This document shows positions 1 to 12,800 of a stretch of DNA of 64,000 bases, in pieces. Where the stretch lies: NCBI GenBank assembly GCA_036852015.1, contig JAANDG010000101.1, forward strand, positions 248,001-312,000, in the 5' to 3' direction. The stretch's first letter is position 1; each line of letters starts with the position of its first letter. This DNA comes from Pelodera strongyloides (taxonomy: Eukaryota > Nematoda > Chromadorea > Rhabditida > Rhabditidae). Under the pieces are notes generated by a model, which was given only the letters and a program-made list of their open reading frames with translations, made no database searches and was not told the DNA's origin. A program made the position numbers and the translations under genes.

Positions 1-3000
1 AGGCATAACGTCGTCAAATCAACGGCAAATATCCGTTTCACGTACCTAAATCGATATATACTAATAATAGTACCTAGTATCAGTTTCTCAAAAACCTTTC
101 GGTGAAATCGGTGGGCCTCGCCTATTAGAAAAGGACGGAGAGGCCAATACATTGTGATATACACCATTTACACTCAAATGGCAGGCGTGAATCTACGATA
201 AATTCAGTATTATAAAAATAATACAAATTTGAAAACATGCTCACTTGGCTTCTGGCCGACAATCATGTAACGTTTTCTCCGAGCACTTCTTGTGCGCCGA
301 AAAGCCACAATCTTCGCATCGGACACCCTAAAACTTTTCTTTTAAAGCGAAACACCGGCCAGTTTTTGAAACACATGATGGACAACTGAATTCTTACGTA
401 TGTATGCTAATTTACTCAAACTTAGCTCGATTTTGTATTCTAATTTGTGTTCATTTGCATAAGCTGCATAGAGTGCTGGTTTACTCGATGTGTTTCAAAA
501 CCCGGCCGATATTTCGCATTAACACGACGAAATAATGAAGAAATCAAAAAACGAACTCCACTCGTTTTAAATAAGTATGGTATTTATCACACCGCGTGAA
601 TATCTGGGAATCTTAAAGGTGCCTAGCCTGTGGGTGTGTGTTTATCTCTTAACTTGCCATTGTTTGTATGTTAAATTGTATTACTTTGAATAAAGAGTTA
701 TATAAAAAAAGTTATGAGTTTAGGAAACCTAGTAACTAAAGCGCAGCTCACCTGTTGCACGAGTCCCCACATAAAATTTCGGCAGTAATCACAGTAGTGG
801 GGCATTTTAAACGTGAACGAACCAAAATTGTGGTTTCTTGGAACTGGTTGCCGAGATTTCTAAACAATATAAATAATAAACATTTTACGCTTCAGTCAGG
901 AGCGTGCACCTTTATTCAAAAGGGTACAATAAAGTGTTTCAACGTTTTCTTAGGGCGCGTTGGGTTCCGGGTAACAAACGCGGAGTTTTGTACATTAACA
1001 TGTTTCACCTATTACGTAAGTGAGCCAGCTAAATGAGTGTTTACTTGTACTGTACTAAATAGTTCGAACAAAGCAATTATCAATTTGGCGTCAGGCGACG
1101 TCTTGGTCTGGGGCTAAAACGGAGAAACCCAATCTTTGCGATTAACATGATTAACGCGAAATAGCATCCGGGTTTTTGAAACGCATCGGGGACAACCACA
1201 TTCTTATATATTTGTACTAATTGGGATCGAATTTGGATGCTAAATATGCACATTTGCATAGGATGCTGATCTCCACGATGCGTTAAAAACGGACGTTGTT
1301 TCGCTTCAACTCTACGTGATGAATTGGTATGAATAACATGTTTATACAAATACGTTAGTCAAAAAAAAAGCTTGAAAGTAAAGTGCTCGGGATATCCGGA
1401 AGCGGAAGACGAAAAGGTAGGTTTAATACCCGTAAAACAAACAGCAACAAACAAAAGCATATATACAATGTATTCACAACAAAAGTGAAACAACAAACCT
1501 CTTTGACGCCAGTCGTATAAATCATATACGGGCTATGCTCGTACTGAGCCTCCTCCGCCATTCGCTTAATATAATCGGATGCATGCGAGTCCATGTACAT
1601 TGAGATCAAACCATCGGCAACAAGGCAGCCGATTGTTTCGAACCTAAAAAGGTGTTTAAAATGCTCAAACAGAAGGGATTATTAGCCTTTATATATTATG
1701 GGGAGTCAATACAAACCGACCATGTGATCTCATCAGTGTTAACTTCGTCAATTCCTGAGGAAGATGGACGTGATAATCAGCCAAGTCACTGACACCGACA
1801 CGCTTACCGAAAAATTTACTCAAATATTCAAGCTTGGTGTTTCCCGCGAATAGTTTGAGACCGTCACCGTGGTTAGGGACGTGAGGTTTTCATTTTGCCT
1901 TTGGTGTTGGTGCGTAAATCTATGCGTAAAATTACGCATCAACCATCTCCGGATTGGCTTTGACCATCTCCGGAGTCACATGCAAATATATATATTTGGG
2001 TGAAACGTATCAGTGGTATTTTATGGGTCGACTCTTAACTAAGGGCGCGTTCGGGTTGCTCTTTCCGAAAGGAAAACATGCAAATTCATCGTTCGGGTTG
2101 GATCTTTCCGAAAGGATTTAATGCTTTGAGAAAGCAAAAAACACAGTATGAATTTGCATGTTGAACATGCAAATGTATGAAATAGCATGGTAACATGCAA
2201 ATTCATACTGTATTTTTGGCTTTCTCAAAGCATTAAATCCTTTCGGAAACAGCCAACCCGAACGATAAATTTGCATGTTTTCCTTTCAGAAAGAGCAACC
2301 CGAACGCGCCCTAAGCGACCATCTCCGAAATTACGCATGGAAATTATAGCCAGACTATAATTCCCTTATATTGATTAATTTTCACAGGTCTAGGCCATAT
2401 AAAAAGGGATCAATGTAAAAGGTCACCTCTTCTCTCCCACATAATGTGTCCCGTCGTAGTAAAGCTTGTAGTTCAAGACTCGGCCTTCAAAGAACATGCA
2501 AAGCGTGTAGGCGCCCTCACCTCTAAATACATCTTCCTCTATAAATCAATCAAAGCGGAAGTCCAAATCCGTACCAGTGCTATTTGCAAGTTACAGCTCA
2601 CAGCAACAGAAAAAAAAGAGGTAAAAAGCGTTATTTACATGGGCCTGTTTAGAACAAAACACATAAAATTGCTTTGGAATCTGTATAGGTTTGGTTTAGT
2701 ATGTTAAAGTTATAGGATAACCGAATGGGCTCATCACAACCTGGATCTTGAGGGTGATGGCATACATCGTACGGGTAGTAATGTAGTAAAGCGGCATAAC
2801 ACGCGGTTCGTGAAACATACTGGAGTGCACACGCAAATTTGTTGAGTGAATAGACCACAATTTACATATAAAACAGAGTTACCTGATTACCTAACTAACA
2901 TACGCTATACAAACCGCGTGTCATACCGCTTTAATAAGTCCTAAAAGTTTACCTCGTTGACTGTCGTACCAGGAATGCGCCCTCTCCAGCATGTCGCAAC

Positions 3001-4356
3001 ATTTGCTCGGCTTCCATTCTATCAATCAAACCGTGAAATTCGCTTCCATATTGTGGCGGGCGTCCATCAACATGTCTAAATATGTGCGAACACTTAAACA
3101 AAAACTTTCACGGTTTTAAACCAAACTTATCCAACTGTGTGTGAAATACCAAACCTAAGATATATTAAGGACGAAAAAACTGACCTAGTACAAGCAATGG
3201 CGCGAGGTTTCGGTGCCTTTTCCTGAAGAAGGTAGAGGTTTTGTTTCCAATAGCCACCAGAAGGGCCTCCGCCACCGTCGTCATCCATCGGGACTGCAAA
3301 ATCGAGGTTAAAGGTGATACAGACATCATGTTGGCGTGTTCGATAAGGTCAGTAAACAGAACTAAAAGTAAAACAAACAAACAAAAACATCTACACAAAC
3401 AAGAAGATAGCGCCACAGTTGCACCCCGCCGTAGAGGGGGTGTGTCCAGTGCGGTTGTGCGTTTATGACAATTTTAGGGGCGCCCAAATCTACAGTAATT
3501 AGATTCAGCATAAAATACCAAATTTTATAGTTTTACACCACATAAACACTGCTTATTGTGTTCTTAGTCCTTTAATAACAAACAAGATGGCCAATTTGCG
3601 AAATAAAAAAATTTGTTAATAATAGTTGTACCTGGAGATATTTGTTGATTGGCCTAGTCGTGGATAACTAAATTATGCCGTTATTGATCGATCAAGACAA
3701 AAAAAAATAAGTTAAAGAAATGAGGGGGAGGAGATAATATTTACTTGAATTTTTTATTGTCCTTCTTGTGATCTGTGACTAAAAATAGACTGGCTTTCTT
3801 CCTAGGACGCTTACTCAGTGTGCACTCTGTAGGATACTTTTTTCATCGCATTAGGGCATTAGGTAATGAACAATGGACAGCCAGAACAGATGTGTATCAT
3901 ATTTCACTGATAGCCCAGCACAGTTTCATGTCAACAACACTCATTACCGTCATCTATTCAACTCGAAGGTATTAAGCCTGTCGGAAGTTCATTGGTAGCC
4001 TCTAAGAAGAAGATATGTAGAATCTCTGTTCAGACATTAATTTCTCCGCAATAAAAACAACACCTTTTGTGGTCGGCGTGAGAGGTGTAGGTCGATGACC
4101 CAAACTTGGCCGGTGAGTGCCTACATGGCGTCCGACAACCCTCGCCTAATTTCTTGAGAAGCAAAGGAAAGCCGTTTCTCAGTCGCCTGATGGACGAGCA
4201 AGAAAAATCTTCGCAAAATTTCAGATCGCCATACTGACGCATATCTCCTGGCTCACCTGGTTTTGTAGTACGCCGACTGAGAAACGTTCGGCGTTGTCTG
4301 CTAGCGTCTGTGAAATCTTCAGGCGTTTGCTTAGTACATACATCGTAGACACTCAT
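1..4356 (-). CDS. CHN: Chimaerin (SH2-C1-RhoGAP Rac GTPase-activating protein), 5' part, runs off left edge
   Basis: Exons read on the minus strand: 4356-4257, 3293-3185, 3075-2953, 2522-2427, 1643-1499, 859-752, 327-245, 45-1 (cut by the window edge). All introns are GT-AG and phases agree. The opening part carries the chimaerin-like YLLQEKAPKPR segment. The SH2 domain covers about residues 75-165, with GSEFHG at its start, FLVRQS holding the phosphotyrosine arginine, then YKLYYDG, HYVGEKR and LVADGLISMYMD. A C1 domain follows with a perfect H-X12-C-X2-C-X13-C-X2-C-X4-H-X2-C-X7-C zinc pattern at residues 201-250. The last visible bases (KRIFAVDLTTL) match the RhoGAP entry of chimaerins. The family is diacylglycerol-responsive and inactivates Rac. 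The SH2-C1 linker is very short. The start at 4356 is inferred: exon 1 is unlike known chimaerins but joins in phase; the alternative is the ATG at 3288. Confidence 0.93.
341..522. mobile_element. MITE family A copy 1 (reverse orientation)
   Basis: Ends TTTAAAGCGAAACACCGGCC and CCCGGCCGATATTTCGCATT, in the chimaerin intron between the two C1 exons. Confidence 0.9.
1151..1310. mobile_element. MITE family A copy 2 (degenerate)
   Basis: TTAACGCGAAATAGCATCCG then GGTTTTTGAAACGCATCG, ending GTTGTTTCGCTTCAAC. Many substitutions; in a chimaerin intron. Confidence 0.75.
2039..2313. mobile_element. Tourist-like foldback element, family C copy 1
   Basis: TAA-GGGCGCGTTCGGGTTGC at the left and GCAACCCGAACGCGCCC-TAA at the right; TAA on both sides looks like a 3-bp target duplication. 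Long arms contain CTTTCCGAAAGG motifs. It lies in the chimaerin intron after the second SH2 exon. Confidence 0.95.
2786..2933. mobile_element. MITE family B copy 1
   Basis: Ends GTAAAGCGGCATAACACGCG and AAACCGCGTGTCATACCGCT then TTA, in the chimaerin SH2 intron. Confidence 0.85.
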
Positions 4357-4610
4357 ACTAACTGCTTAGAAGAAGAATATTGAGCTAAGCCATGCCAGTT
4401 AACGTAAAGAAAAGAGTTGTAGATCGAATAGGAGGAGGTAGACTGTTGATAGCGATGTTGATACAATTCAGTTTTGATGATTATGCAAAGGGCGGTTCGG
4501 AGCTTCCGAAGTGCGCGACGTTTTGATTGATGGATGTTTTGTTATGAAGCTAGCTCATGAGTTGAGTGGATAATGAATATAATTTCCGCCGTAAGTGTAA
4601 TTTCCGCCGG

Positions 4611-4648
4611 ATACTTACTTATATATGAATATAAGTAAGTATCCGCCG
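4611..4648. repeat. Short perfect hairpin
   Basis: The arms CGGATACTTACTTATAT and ATATAAGTAAGTATCCG are reverse complements around a tiny loop. The function is unknown; it lies in the divergent intergenic region. Confidence 0.7.
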
Positions 4649-4715
4649 TTTGCAAAAAAAAGTTATCCTGCCAAGAAGTTATTAAGGCGTCACAATGAGA
4701 ATAATCCAAAAAAAT

Positions 4716-4900
4716 ATGAGTAAATTTTTATTGACGTCCGTCTCTAACGCAATCGACCCGAGTTCGATTCCGACCCGTGACACCTTTGAAGTGGGAAAGC
4801 GGCCAGCCCGTCTGTTGAGGTTACCTCTTCGTTACCACGTGGTGACCAATTTTCATCGAAAACCGCCACCAACCGGTCACGAACCAGTCATCATGTTTGC
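4716..4900. repeat. Dispersed repeat remnant with tRNA B-box-like sequence
   Basis: The part near 4740-4765 contains GTTCGATTCC, as in a tRNA T-arm or SINE head. The part 4837-4900 (GGTGACCAATTTTCATCG, then ACCGCCACCAACCGGTCACG) matches in inverted orientation the repeat near 57760-57850. It is probably a decayed SINE or compound element. Confidence 0.45.
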
Positions 4901-5502
4901 TGTGCTACGAATTCGGCCCTATCTTGGGTGTTCAACGGTCCTGTGAGAAGGGTTAGTTCTCTCAGGAGAAAGCCCCAAATAAGAGAGCTTCCTCGATGTA
5001 ATTAGCAATTTTTATGTTAAAAAGTTTGTAAGTGCCTGGTGCTACTGTCATTCAGAAGCTCCAATTTTCGTCCTTTGTACTGTGGCGTAGTCTCTTCGCT
5101 GACCAATTCGCGCGAAATTGCGCGAATACTGTGTACCAAATAACAGGGAAAATGTGTGGATGTACGGTAGTATTGTGTAAATACTACCGTAATAACACAC
5201 AATTTTATCACTATTTTTGTGCATGCACGTGTCCTTGAAAATTTGCTTGTTTTTGTTCTTTCTGGTTCTATGATCTTTTTGACGTTCTATTTCCTATAAC
5301 TGAATTTGCAGCATATGCATGCTGTAGAGACGCTGCCAACTAGCTTAGAACCATAAAATTATTGGTGTGATAAATGGTTTAGTGGTCGAGAAGTGCTATG
5401 ATGTTCATTATTTATGTTCCATTATTATTAGTTATTCATTTTAGTGTTCATTAACTAGACAGTTTCAGAAACCCTTGTTTTGCTGGTACGCTGGATTTTG
5501 TG

Positions 5503-6798
5503 ATGATTTATCTATTGGGATTGCTGATTCTTTTCTTGCTCTTTGTCCGGTTATCAAGGTAAAACATTTTTGGCATAATTAATTAGTTTGAATTTGCCAG
5601 CTTTCAACTCTAATTTTGAGATCTTGAGAATACGAATGTTTACAAACTTTGTTTAGACGTAAAGGCGTTGTGGCATTCTTCCATCCTTACTGCAATGCTG
5701 GCGGAGGCGGTGAACGTGTTCTCTGGTGCGCCATTAGATCAATGCAGCAACGGTGGGTGATTACAATTAATATAGAAGAGAACTTTTCTATTGTGGCTGC
5801 AAAATCTCCGTCTGACTACATCTTTGCACAATCATGTGAAAGCTATTTTCTCACTTTCTTGTAAAAAAAATACTCTCTTCCTGCTATTTAGCTCCTCGCC
5901 GCTCCGCACTGTGCCTCTTTTCTATGAATAATCGTTTAATAATCCTTTCGCTTAAACATTTACCCTTCATTGTGCCAAGTCAGAGGCAATCATCCGTTCA
6001 TGTTCAAAAGCTGGTTATTTTTCGTGATCGGTGATCGGAAACCTATGCCATCGTCTCGTTTGCTGTCCACGCATATATGTTTACACAATTATCGTATGTT
6101 TCCCTGGAATTAGCTAGGGGGGGGGGTTTACTGTCCACTCAAAAATTCTCAAATTCAATCAACGTTCTTCACTTCCAGTATTGTTTGTATCAATTGTACT
6201 TTTGTATCAATTGTAGCCGGTAATTCAAGCCGTCCCGTGGACAGAGATTTGGCTTAGCTCTGTCCGCATGACTAGAATCCCATACTGAAGGAGTTTTTTG
6301 GAGGGGTTTGAAATTGTTTTTCTTTTTACATGAAAGTTTTTGTTTATTTTTATTTTCACTTTCCTAACCTTCAAAACGCAAGCTTTTTTGAGCCCAACAT
6401 GCAAAACCGGCTTGACATTCCCTTTACAGTACGCCATAATCTTATGATTCATTCCTCGGAGCTCGGAGGCAGTTTTATATTATTCATAAGTTGTGCTGTT
6501 ATAGTGTTGTGCAGTTGTTCAAGAAGTTTTCCAGCTCAGAATCATGTTGTAGTGTAGTATGCGCATACTGTATAACTTGTTTTCGGAATGGCTCACGACT
6601 CATGATTGATGATACTAGATTACCCGCAGACACACTAGTGGATCATTTATCTTCAAAACATCAGGTTCTTTTTCATGTTTTCTCTGTTTCTGTTTTTGTA
6701 TTGCTCTATTATTTCTCCGTATTTCTCTCTATAATATCGCACAAATCTCTGGTTCTTTCCCTCTTTGTACTTTTCACTTTCAAATCTCTCTCGCTCGT

Positions 6799-6842
<44 letters not shown>

Positions 6843-9800
6843 CTCTCTCTCCATATATATCCATAAGCCAAGCCATAAATTAGCTTATTTACTATGCTCC
6901 TACTCCCACGCGCTTCCCTGCCTGAATAAAGCGGCCAAAACTGGTATGGCCGTATGGCCCCAGGCGGGCCTTACTCTCTTCATTTTCATTTTCTTTCCTT
7001 CGCATTCCAGCAAGCCGGGTTTTTGCCCCCGTATACGTAAAAGAGTCGCTGTTTTTCTATTTTCGGGTCTGCTTATCGATTCCTCGCCCCGAACCCAATT
7101 TAGCACACCAGCAGCATCATTTTGTGAGGCAAAACAGGAATTTAGCTTATTTAAAAGAGGCTCAAGTTGCAGGTTGCAGCCTTGCAGCCTGAGCTAGGAA
7201 GATTAGATCTAGAGATATATTCCTAAGAGTCCTTTGCATATTGCATTAGGCATTTACACACGAGCTTTGGATGTTTGTGTTTTGGCAGTTTTTTCTTTTT
7301 GTGAGTTTTTTCACCAATTTTGCTGTGTTGCAAGATGTTTTTATGGAACTGGAATATCGGAAAAGAATAAGATAATTTTAAGAGTGGGAGTGCATGGTTA
7401 GGTTAATTATGTAGGAGTCCCAATCGCAATTTGAATTTGTGAATATGGGTAAAGTGGAAATGGGAAGTAGAAGTGCTCCTTACACCTTACCATCCATTCC
7501 ATTTGTGTTGTTTTGTTTTTGTTGTTGTTGTTTTTTGTTGGCTACTCTTTTCTTGTTTTATTTTATTTATTTATTAAATAACACCACAGGGTGTGCATCA
7601 CAATGAAATGATGAAAAGAAAGTAGTATATAACTCGTCGTGTTGTCGTTGATTAGCAAACAGGTGATTTGATAATAAAACAATGGAAATCAAGCGTAATG
7701 TATAGGTAATGGTGTCAGGCATTTCAAGTTTTGCAAATATTTGCCGCGATCGTATGATATGTAGGCGATATTGTATTGTTACCTTGTTTATTAGTTTCCT
7801 TTCACACATTTGTATAATTGAGTCGTACATGAAACATTGCATGCACTCTATCTTTTAAAGCGAATATGTAGGCACTCAAAATGAGCAAAACCATACCAGA
7901 CGTTAATTTAAATAGGCGACTGAATATGTAAATACGAAATTGGAATGCGCTGCATCTTGAATCTTGCTATTTGCCGATTTAAACTGAAATTTATTCAATC
8001 GGACCCAAATTTATGCAAGGGTTCCGAATTAGCGTTTGCTATGGAAAAGGCGAGCTTTGTAATTGATTTTCTTTTAAGTGGGTAATTGTAGACAACTTTT
8101 GTTATTGTTTCCTTAATGGGCAACACGCATTCTATTAATACAGCTTAACTTCAAAAAGGGCCTACATATTCCCTTTAAATGTTCCAGACACTCGTAAACT
8201 CATAGCCTTCTTCTGTTACTGTTTGAGCTGAACTGTTTGAATTTGAAGTTCTTATAATTTCTGATTGCTTGCGTGAACACTGAATATTTGGAATTTTTCT
8301 CAATGTTTGATTTTTTTTACTTTTGCCTACTGTAGTTTGTTGATTACTGAACATCCGTAGAGCGAAAAAAAATAAGTTATTTTTATTAATTGTTGGGGAA
8401 CAAGAAATGGTAAGTCCCGGAGACGGAGACCGCTCATAGGAGACGAACCGTGAATTTTTGAGCCCAGTAATAATTGGACAATTGGACATTGCACATTCTG
8501 TGCCCAAGTAGCTACATCTCTCTTTCTCACGACAGTCTTTCAATCCTAAAGCGGTAAAACAGCCGGTTTTTGAAACAGATTTTGTTTCGAGCGCATTTAG
8601 TATAAATACACCCAGGGATGCAGTTGTCCTTATCCATCATACGTTTCAAACCAACGATTATGTCCCTTTAAAGCCCGTCTCTTCTTGGTTTTTTTTGCAG
8701 ATCGTTGAGTTAGTCAATATATTTGACCCGTTTTTTTTTAATCGAATCGCCAGTAAGTGCTCGGTTGGTAACTAGAAAAATAAGCATTGTGAAACATTGC
8801 ACTATAGTAGTATATGAGTTTTCTTTCATTGTTCACCTCAAGTTGTTTCAGGTGGCCCTCTCTGCGTTATGTCGTGTATTCGGGCGATCTTGATGCTAGT
8901 AAGGAGCAGATTTTACTCAAGGTTTGTATCCGAAAATTTTGTTTATTTGTAGATGTACCATAACCGCTGAACTACTGTTTTTGTATATATTTTTTGTATT
9001 GTCAGTGACATCATGCTAGATTGCTGTTCGTCCTGAACTCAGCTGTAAGCTGTAGGTGAACAACGTTTTGTAATCTAGACCGGCGAACTGAAATGAACGT
9101 GTTTATTTATTTACACGTGGAGTACGGTAATTTATGTTTATTGATTTATGTTAAATAAACTTTTTAGGCCAAACAATGTTTTGGTGTGGAAGTCGAGCCA
9201 TCCAAGGTGGAATTTGTTTTTCTCAGGTGGGCGGAAGATGTAATCTAATTTTTTGTCCTATTATCTTCAAAATCAAACATTTATAACCAAATAACCATAA
9301 CACATACGTAAAAATTCAAAGAGGACAATGTAACACGTCTACACGGGCGTTTATGGCATATAACCAAACAAACAAACGTCTTGTGTATACGTTGCGCGTA
9401 ATCGTGGAAACTTGTGGTTCTCTGTTCTCGTCTTCCAGTCCACTTACTCCACGGTGTTCGAATAAATATGCGTACATATAAGGGAGTAGAAAGAGCGCTT
9501 GTCGTAGAAAACGTAACATAAATGTAGTAACATAGTACTTCAAAATACGTCAGTAAAAGCTGTATGTAGCGTACGGTAGCGAACAATCTGGGTGACGATT
9601 GTTTTGTATAAGACTTGTTTTAAATAAATATTTACAGATGCCGTCGATTGGTGGAGCCGGACCTGTACCCAGTGGCCACGATGGCCCTGCAGACCCTGGC
9701 GGGCGGCATCCTGGCCCTTGAGGCCCTGATACGACTCAACCCGGCATTGTTCATTGATTCGATGGGAGTACCACTATCACTGCCTATATTTCGTTTGATG

Positions 9801-12800
9801 GGAGGAAGCAGTGTGGTGGCCTATGTGCACTATCCGACGATTTCGTGTGGTATGTATTTACTTTGGTTAGAACTTTTTGGTCGCAATGTGAGCCCTTTAT
9901 ATGGGCCTCGGTCGTTATTTCTTGGTTTTTTTTCTGGTGGATTGGTGCTGATATTGTGTAATGCAGTAATTATTTCTATAGTGTTACACATAAGCGTGAC
10001 GTGACGAGTTTATTTAAAAAATTGCATATTTGTGGATCTTACATTAAGTCGTGATGTGTGTATTTGGATGCCTTCTCTCAAATTATGCTTTTGTGATGTT
10101 TTAGATATGATTGATTTGGTTGCCCGTCGAGAGTCTACGTACAATAATACTGGTGTCTTGGCTAGGAGTCCCGTTCTGAGCAAGGTGCGTAGTCTTTATG
10201 TTTGTTCTTTACGAGGATTGTGGATTTTATTTGTTTCTTTGAATTGGCTAGTACTTAGCAAAAGTAAAACTTGCTGCCCCGCGTGCCTTACAACTTACGA
10301 GAATAGTTTATAGTTTTCATTGTTCTTATTGTAGATAAAACTCGGCTACTATAAATTGTTCGCCGCCTGCTATGGACTAATGGGAAAAGCGGCCAATCTT
10401 GTGATGACCAATGGATCGTATGTTTTTTCTTATGTATATCGTAACTTTTCGTTGTGTACTTTTATTTATTAAAATTACTTGTATTTGAGAATGCTAGCTG
10501 ATACGTTAACTTAGAGTATGTTGAATTTGAGCGAGTGCACATCTTTAACCAGTGTTCCTTGCTATTTTACACAAAGTTATTGACTGTTTTCATTTGTGAT
10601 ATAGTTGTGAGGCAGATAACGTATATTTTAGTGTAAGTGAAAGCAGATGAGGTAGATTATGTTATTGTGTATATTCTAGTGCAACTGTTAGAATTGGGAC
10701 GAAATACTGTTTTTTTAAACTACGATTATGCATGCGTAGAGAATTTTATACATATTGATATTAATGATATTTGTTATGTCCTTACACATTTCCTTTAGTT
10801 GGACACAGTCGCACATAAAGGCACTGTGGAAGCGACCGGATTCGAGGATAGTTTTTCCTCCGTGTGATTTGTCGTCATTTTTATCCATTGATACGCAGGC
10901 GGAGAATATGTGAGTTTCAGTTTGCCTTTCTTAATTTTTACTTTATTTGTTTGTTCTTTCATTGGGCTTCAAATATGGTCCTTTAAGCAGGATGAAAACC
11001 AAATTTGCCATTCAATGCTCTTCTCCAAGATAGTTATTCGACGCAAAGAATTTTTTTATTAAAGCGAAATACCGGCCGGTTTTTGAAACACGTCGAGTAG
11101 ACCAGCATCCTTATGCGGCGTATGCAAATGAACATAAATTAGAATAAAAAATCGAGCTAAATTCGGGCAAATTAGCATAGATACGTAAGAGTTCAGTTGT
11201 CCACGATGCGTCTCAAAAACCGGCTGGTAGTTCGCTATAATTGCTAAAGAGCAATAGAAGCAAGGTTACGGTATCTGTGCGTAGAGTCAAAATTGTGTTG
11301 ACCCATCACGGATGTCGTTCTATTCACTTTCTTATGTAGAACCAGAAACATCCTGAATTTCGTTATTTGCGCTGGTAATTTTTTTGAAAGGGGTGGGGGC
11401 AAGCAGCGGAAAAGACGGGCTATATAATATGTGTTGGTTTTTTTTTATGTGCGTATTCGTGTAAATATGTGTACTTTAGTCTGTCTTCATATTACTTTTA
11501 AAATGCTTATTCTGGCCTCTACTCATTTATGATATTTTGTTCGTTTCGGAGTGATTGTATCTGAAAATATTAAAAACACAATAAGTTTAATTATATGTTA
11601 GTGTTAATATTATTATAATAAACAACCATAACAAATTGTTTTATTATAAACAAAAATAATATTAACCGTTTAGCTTGAAGAAGAGTAACAAAATGAACAT
11701 TGTCTCTGTGGGTCAAATCAGGCCTGAGAAGAATCATGCACTACAAATTGAAGTGCTCAAGAAACTGAGGGATATTCTGAAGTCATACGGCTCGGAGTTG
11801 GAAGTGAGTTGGTTTTTGTGTTTATGTGGCTAACTTGAACTTGATCTTTATCCGTTAAAGCGGTGCAGCACGTGGCTTGTGAAACTTGTGATTGTCCGTT
11901 TTATGGCTTTGCATGTAGTATAGGTTAATTTTTGGTATGTTGCAGCGTAGGTAGGGTATGTTTTACAACTATTTTATATTAAGAGGATAAGATGACTTTG
12001 TATAATAAAGAGATGCTGAGCAGGTAGTCTCGCCTTTATAGTATTAGTTTACGGATTTTTTTGTGGTGTTTGGTGTTCTAACGGACAAGCTTTGCGGCTT
12101 TGCGTAAAGAAGCGATAAGGTGTACAATGTATAATAATATATTGTATTCCCATTCTTTCCTTTAAGATAACGTTGACGATCGCGGGCGGATGCCGAAATG
12201 ATGGAGATCGGCAACGTGTTGAACAACTCAAGAAACAAGCACAGGTAGTTTTTTATTGAGAAGTAGTAATATAGATTATTGAGAAGTAATAATATAGATC
12301 ATTGATCAAATATATAGAAACATACCCTATCTAATGAAGATTCAGAGAAGGTGGGTGGTTTTTTCCAGTTGGATTGTTTATTTGCGGGAAATTTAGAAAT
12401 GAGAAACATTTTTTCTTTATATTTGGAGAATAGAACAATATATTTTAGGAACTGGGTGTCTCCGAAAAGTTGTTTTGGAAACTGAATGTACCTTACGACG
12501 AATTGCTGGAGTTATTATCGGTAAGCTCCTACTTCTTTTATATGGCATGTATGTGAGTGGTAACAGTGGTATTTGCCCTTCTATAAATATCAGTATATCA
12601 GGTGGTTTTTGAATCCTGTTGGATGCTGCTTTTCAATGTTTTGTATGCAAATAACTGTGCGTTATTCTGCGATTTTTTTGTTTAGTTTAAAACCGGCTGT
12701 TATATCACTTTATTAACCCCTCCCTTGTATTTTCGTGCTACTGTGCCAAATAGAACACCGCATGTATTTCTTTTTCCCTTTAAAACTTCAAATGTTTCGC

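Larger units (their letters stand above)
4357..5502. other. Intergenic region between divergent chimaerin and ALG11 genes
   Basis: The two genes are transcribed away from each other, so both promoters should lie here. No TATA box or other promoter element is convincing. The region holds a short hairpin (4611-4648), a repeat remnant with a tRNA B-box-like GTTCGATTCC near 4750 (4716-4900), and small inverted repeats near 5105-5195. Candidate 3' splice sites lie 5 nt upstream of the chimaerin ATG and about 34 nt upstream of the ALG11 ATG. No gene is seen. Confidence 0.6.

Noticed and set aside
755..1036. 93-codon plus-strand frame
   Set aside because: Its first part is the complement of the chimaerin C1 exon, which has a perfect zinc-ligand pattern on the minus strand.
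6491..6883. 130-codon frame rich in Ser and Leu
   Set aside because: Its second half translates a (CT)n microsatellite, and the first half lacks any motif.
8175..8543. 122-codon minus-strand frame in ALG11 intron 2
   Set aside because: No recognisable motif, no splice context, and part overlaps a degenerate inverted-repeat element.
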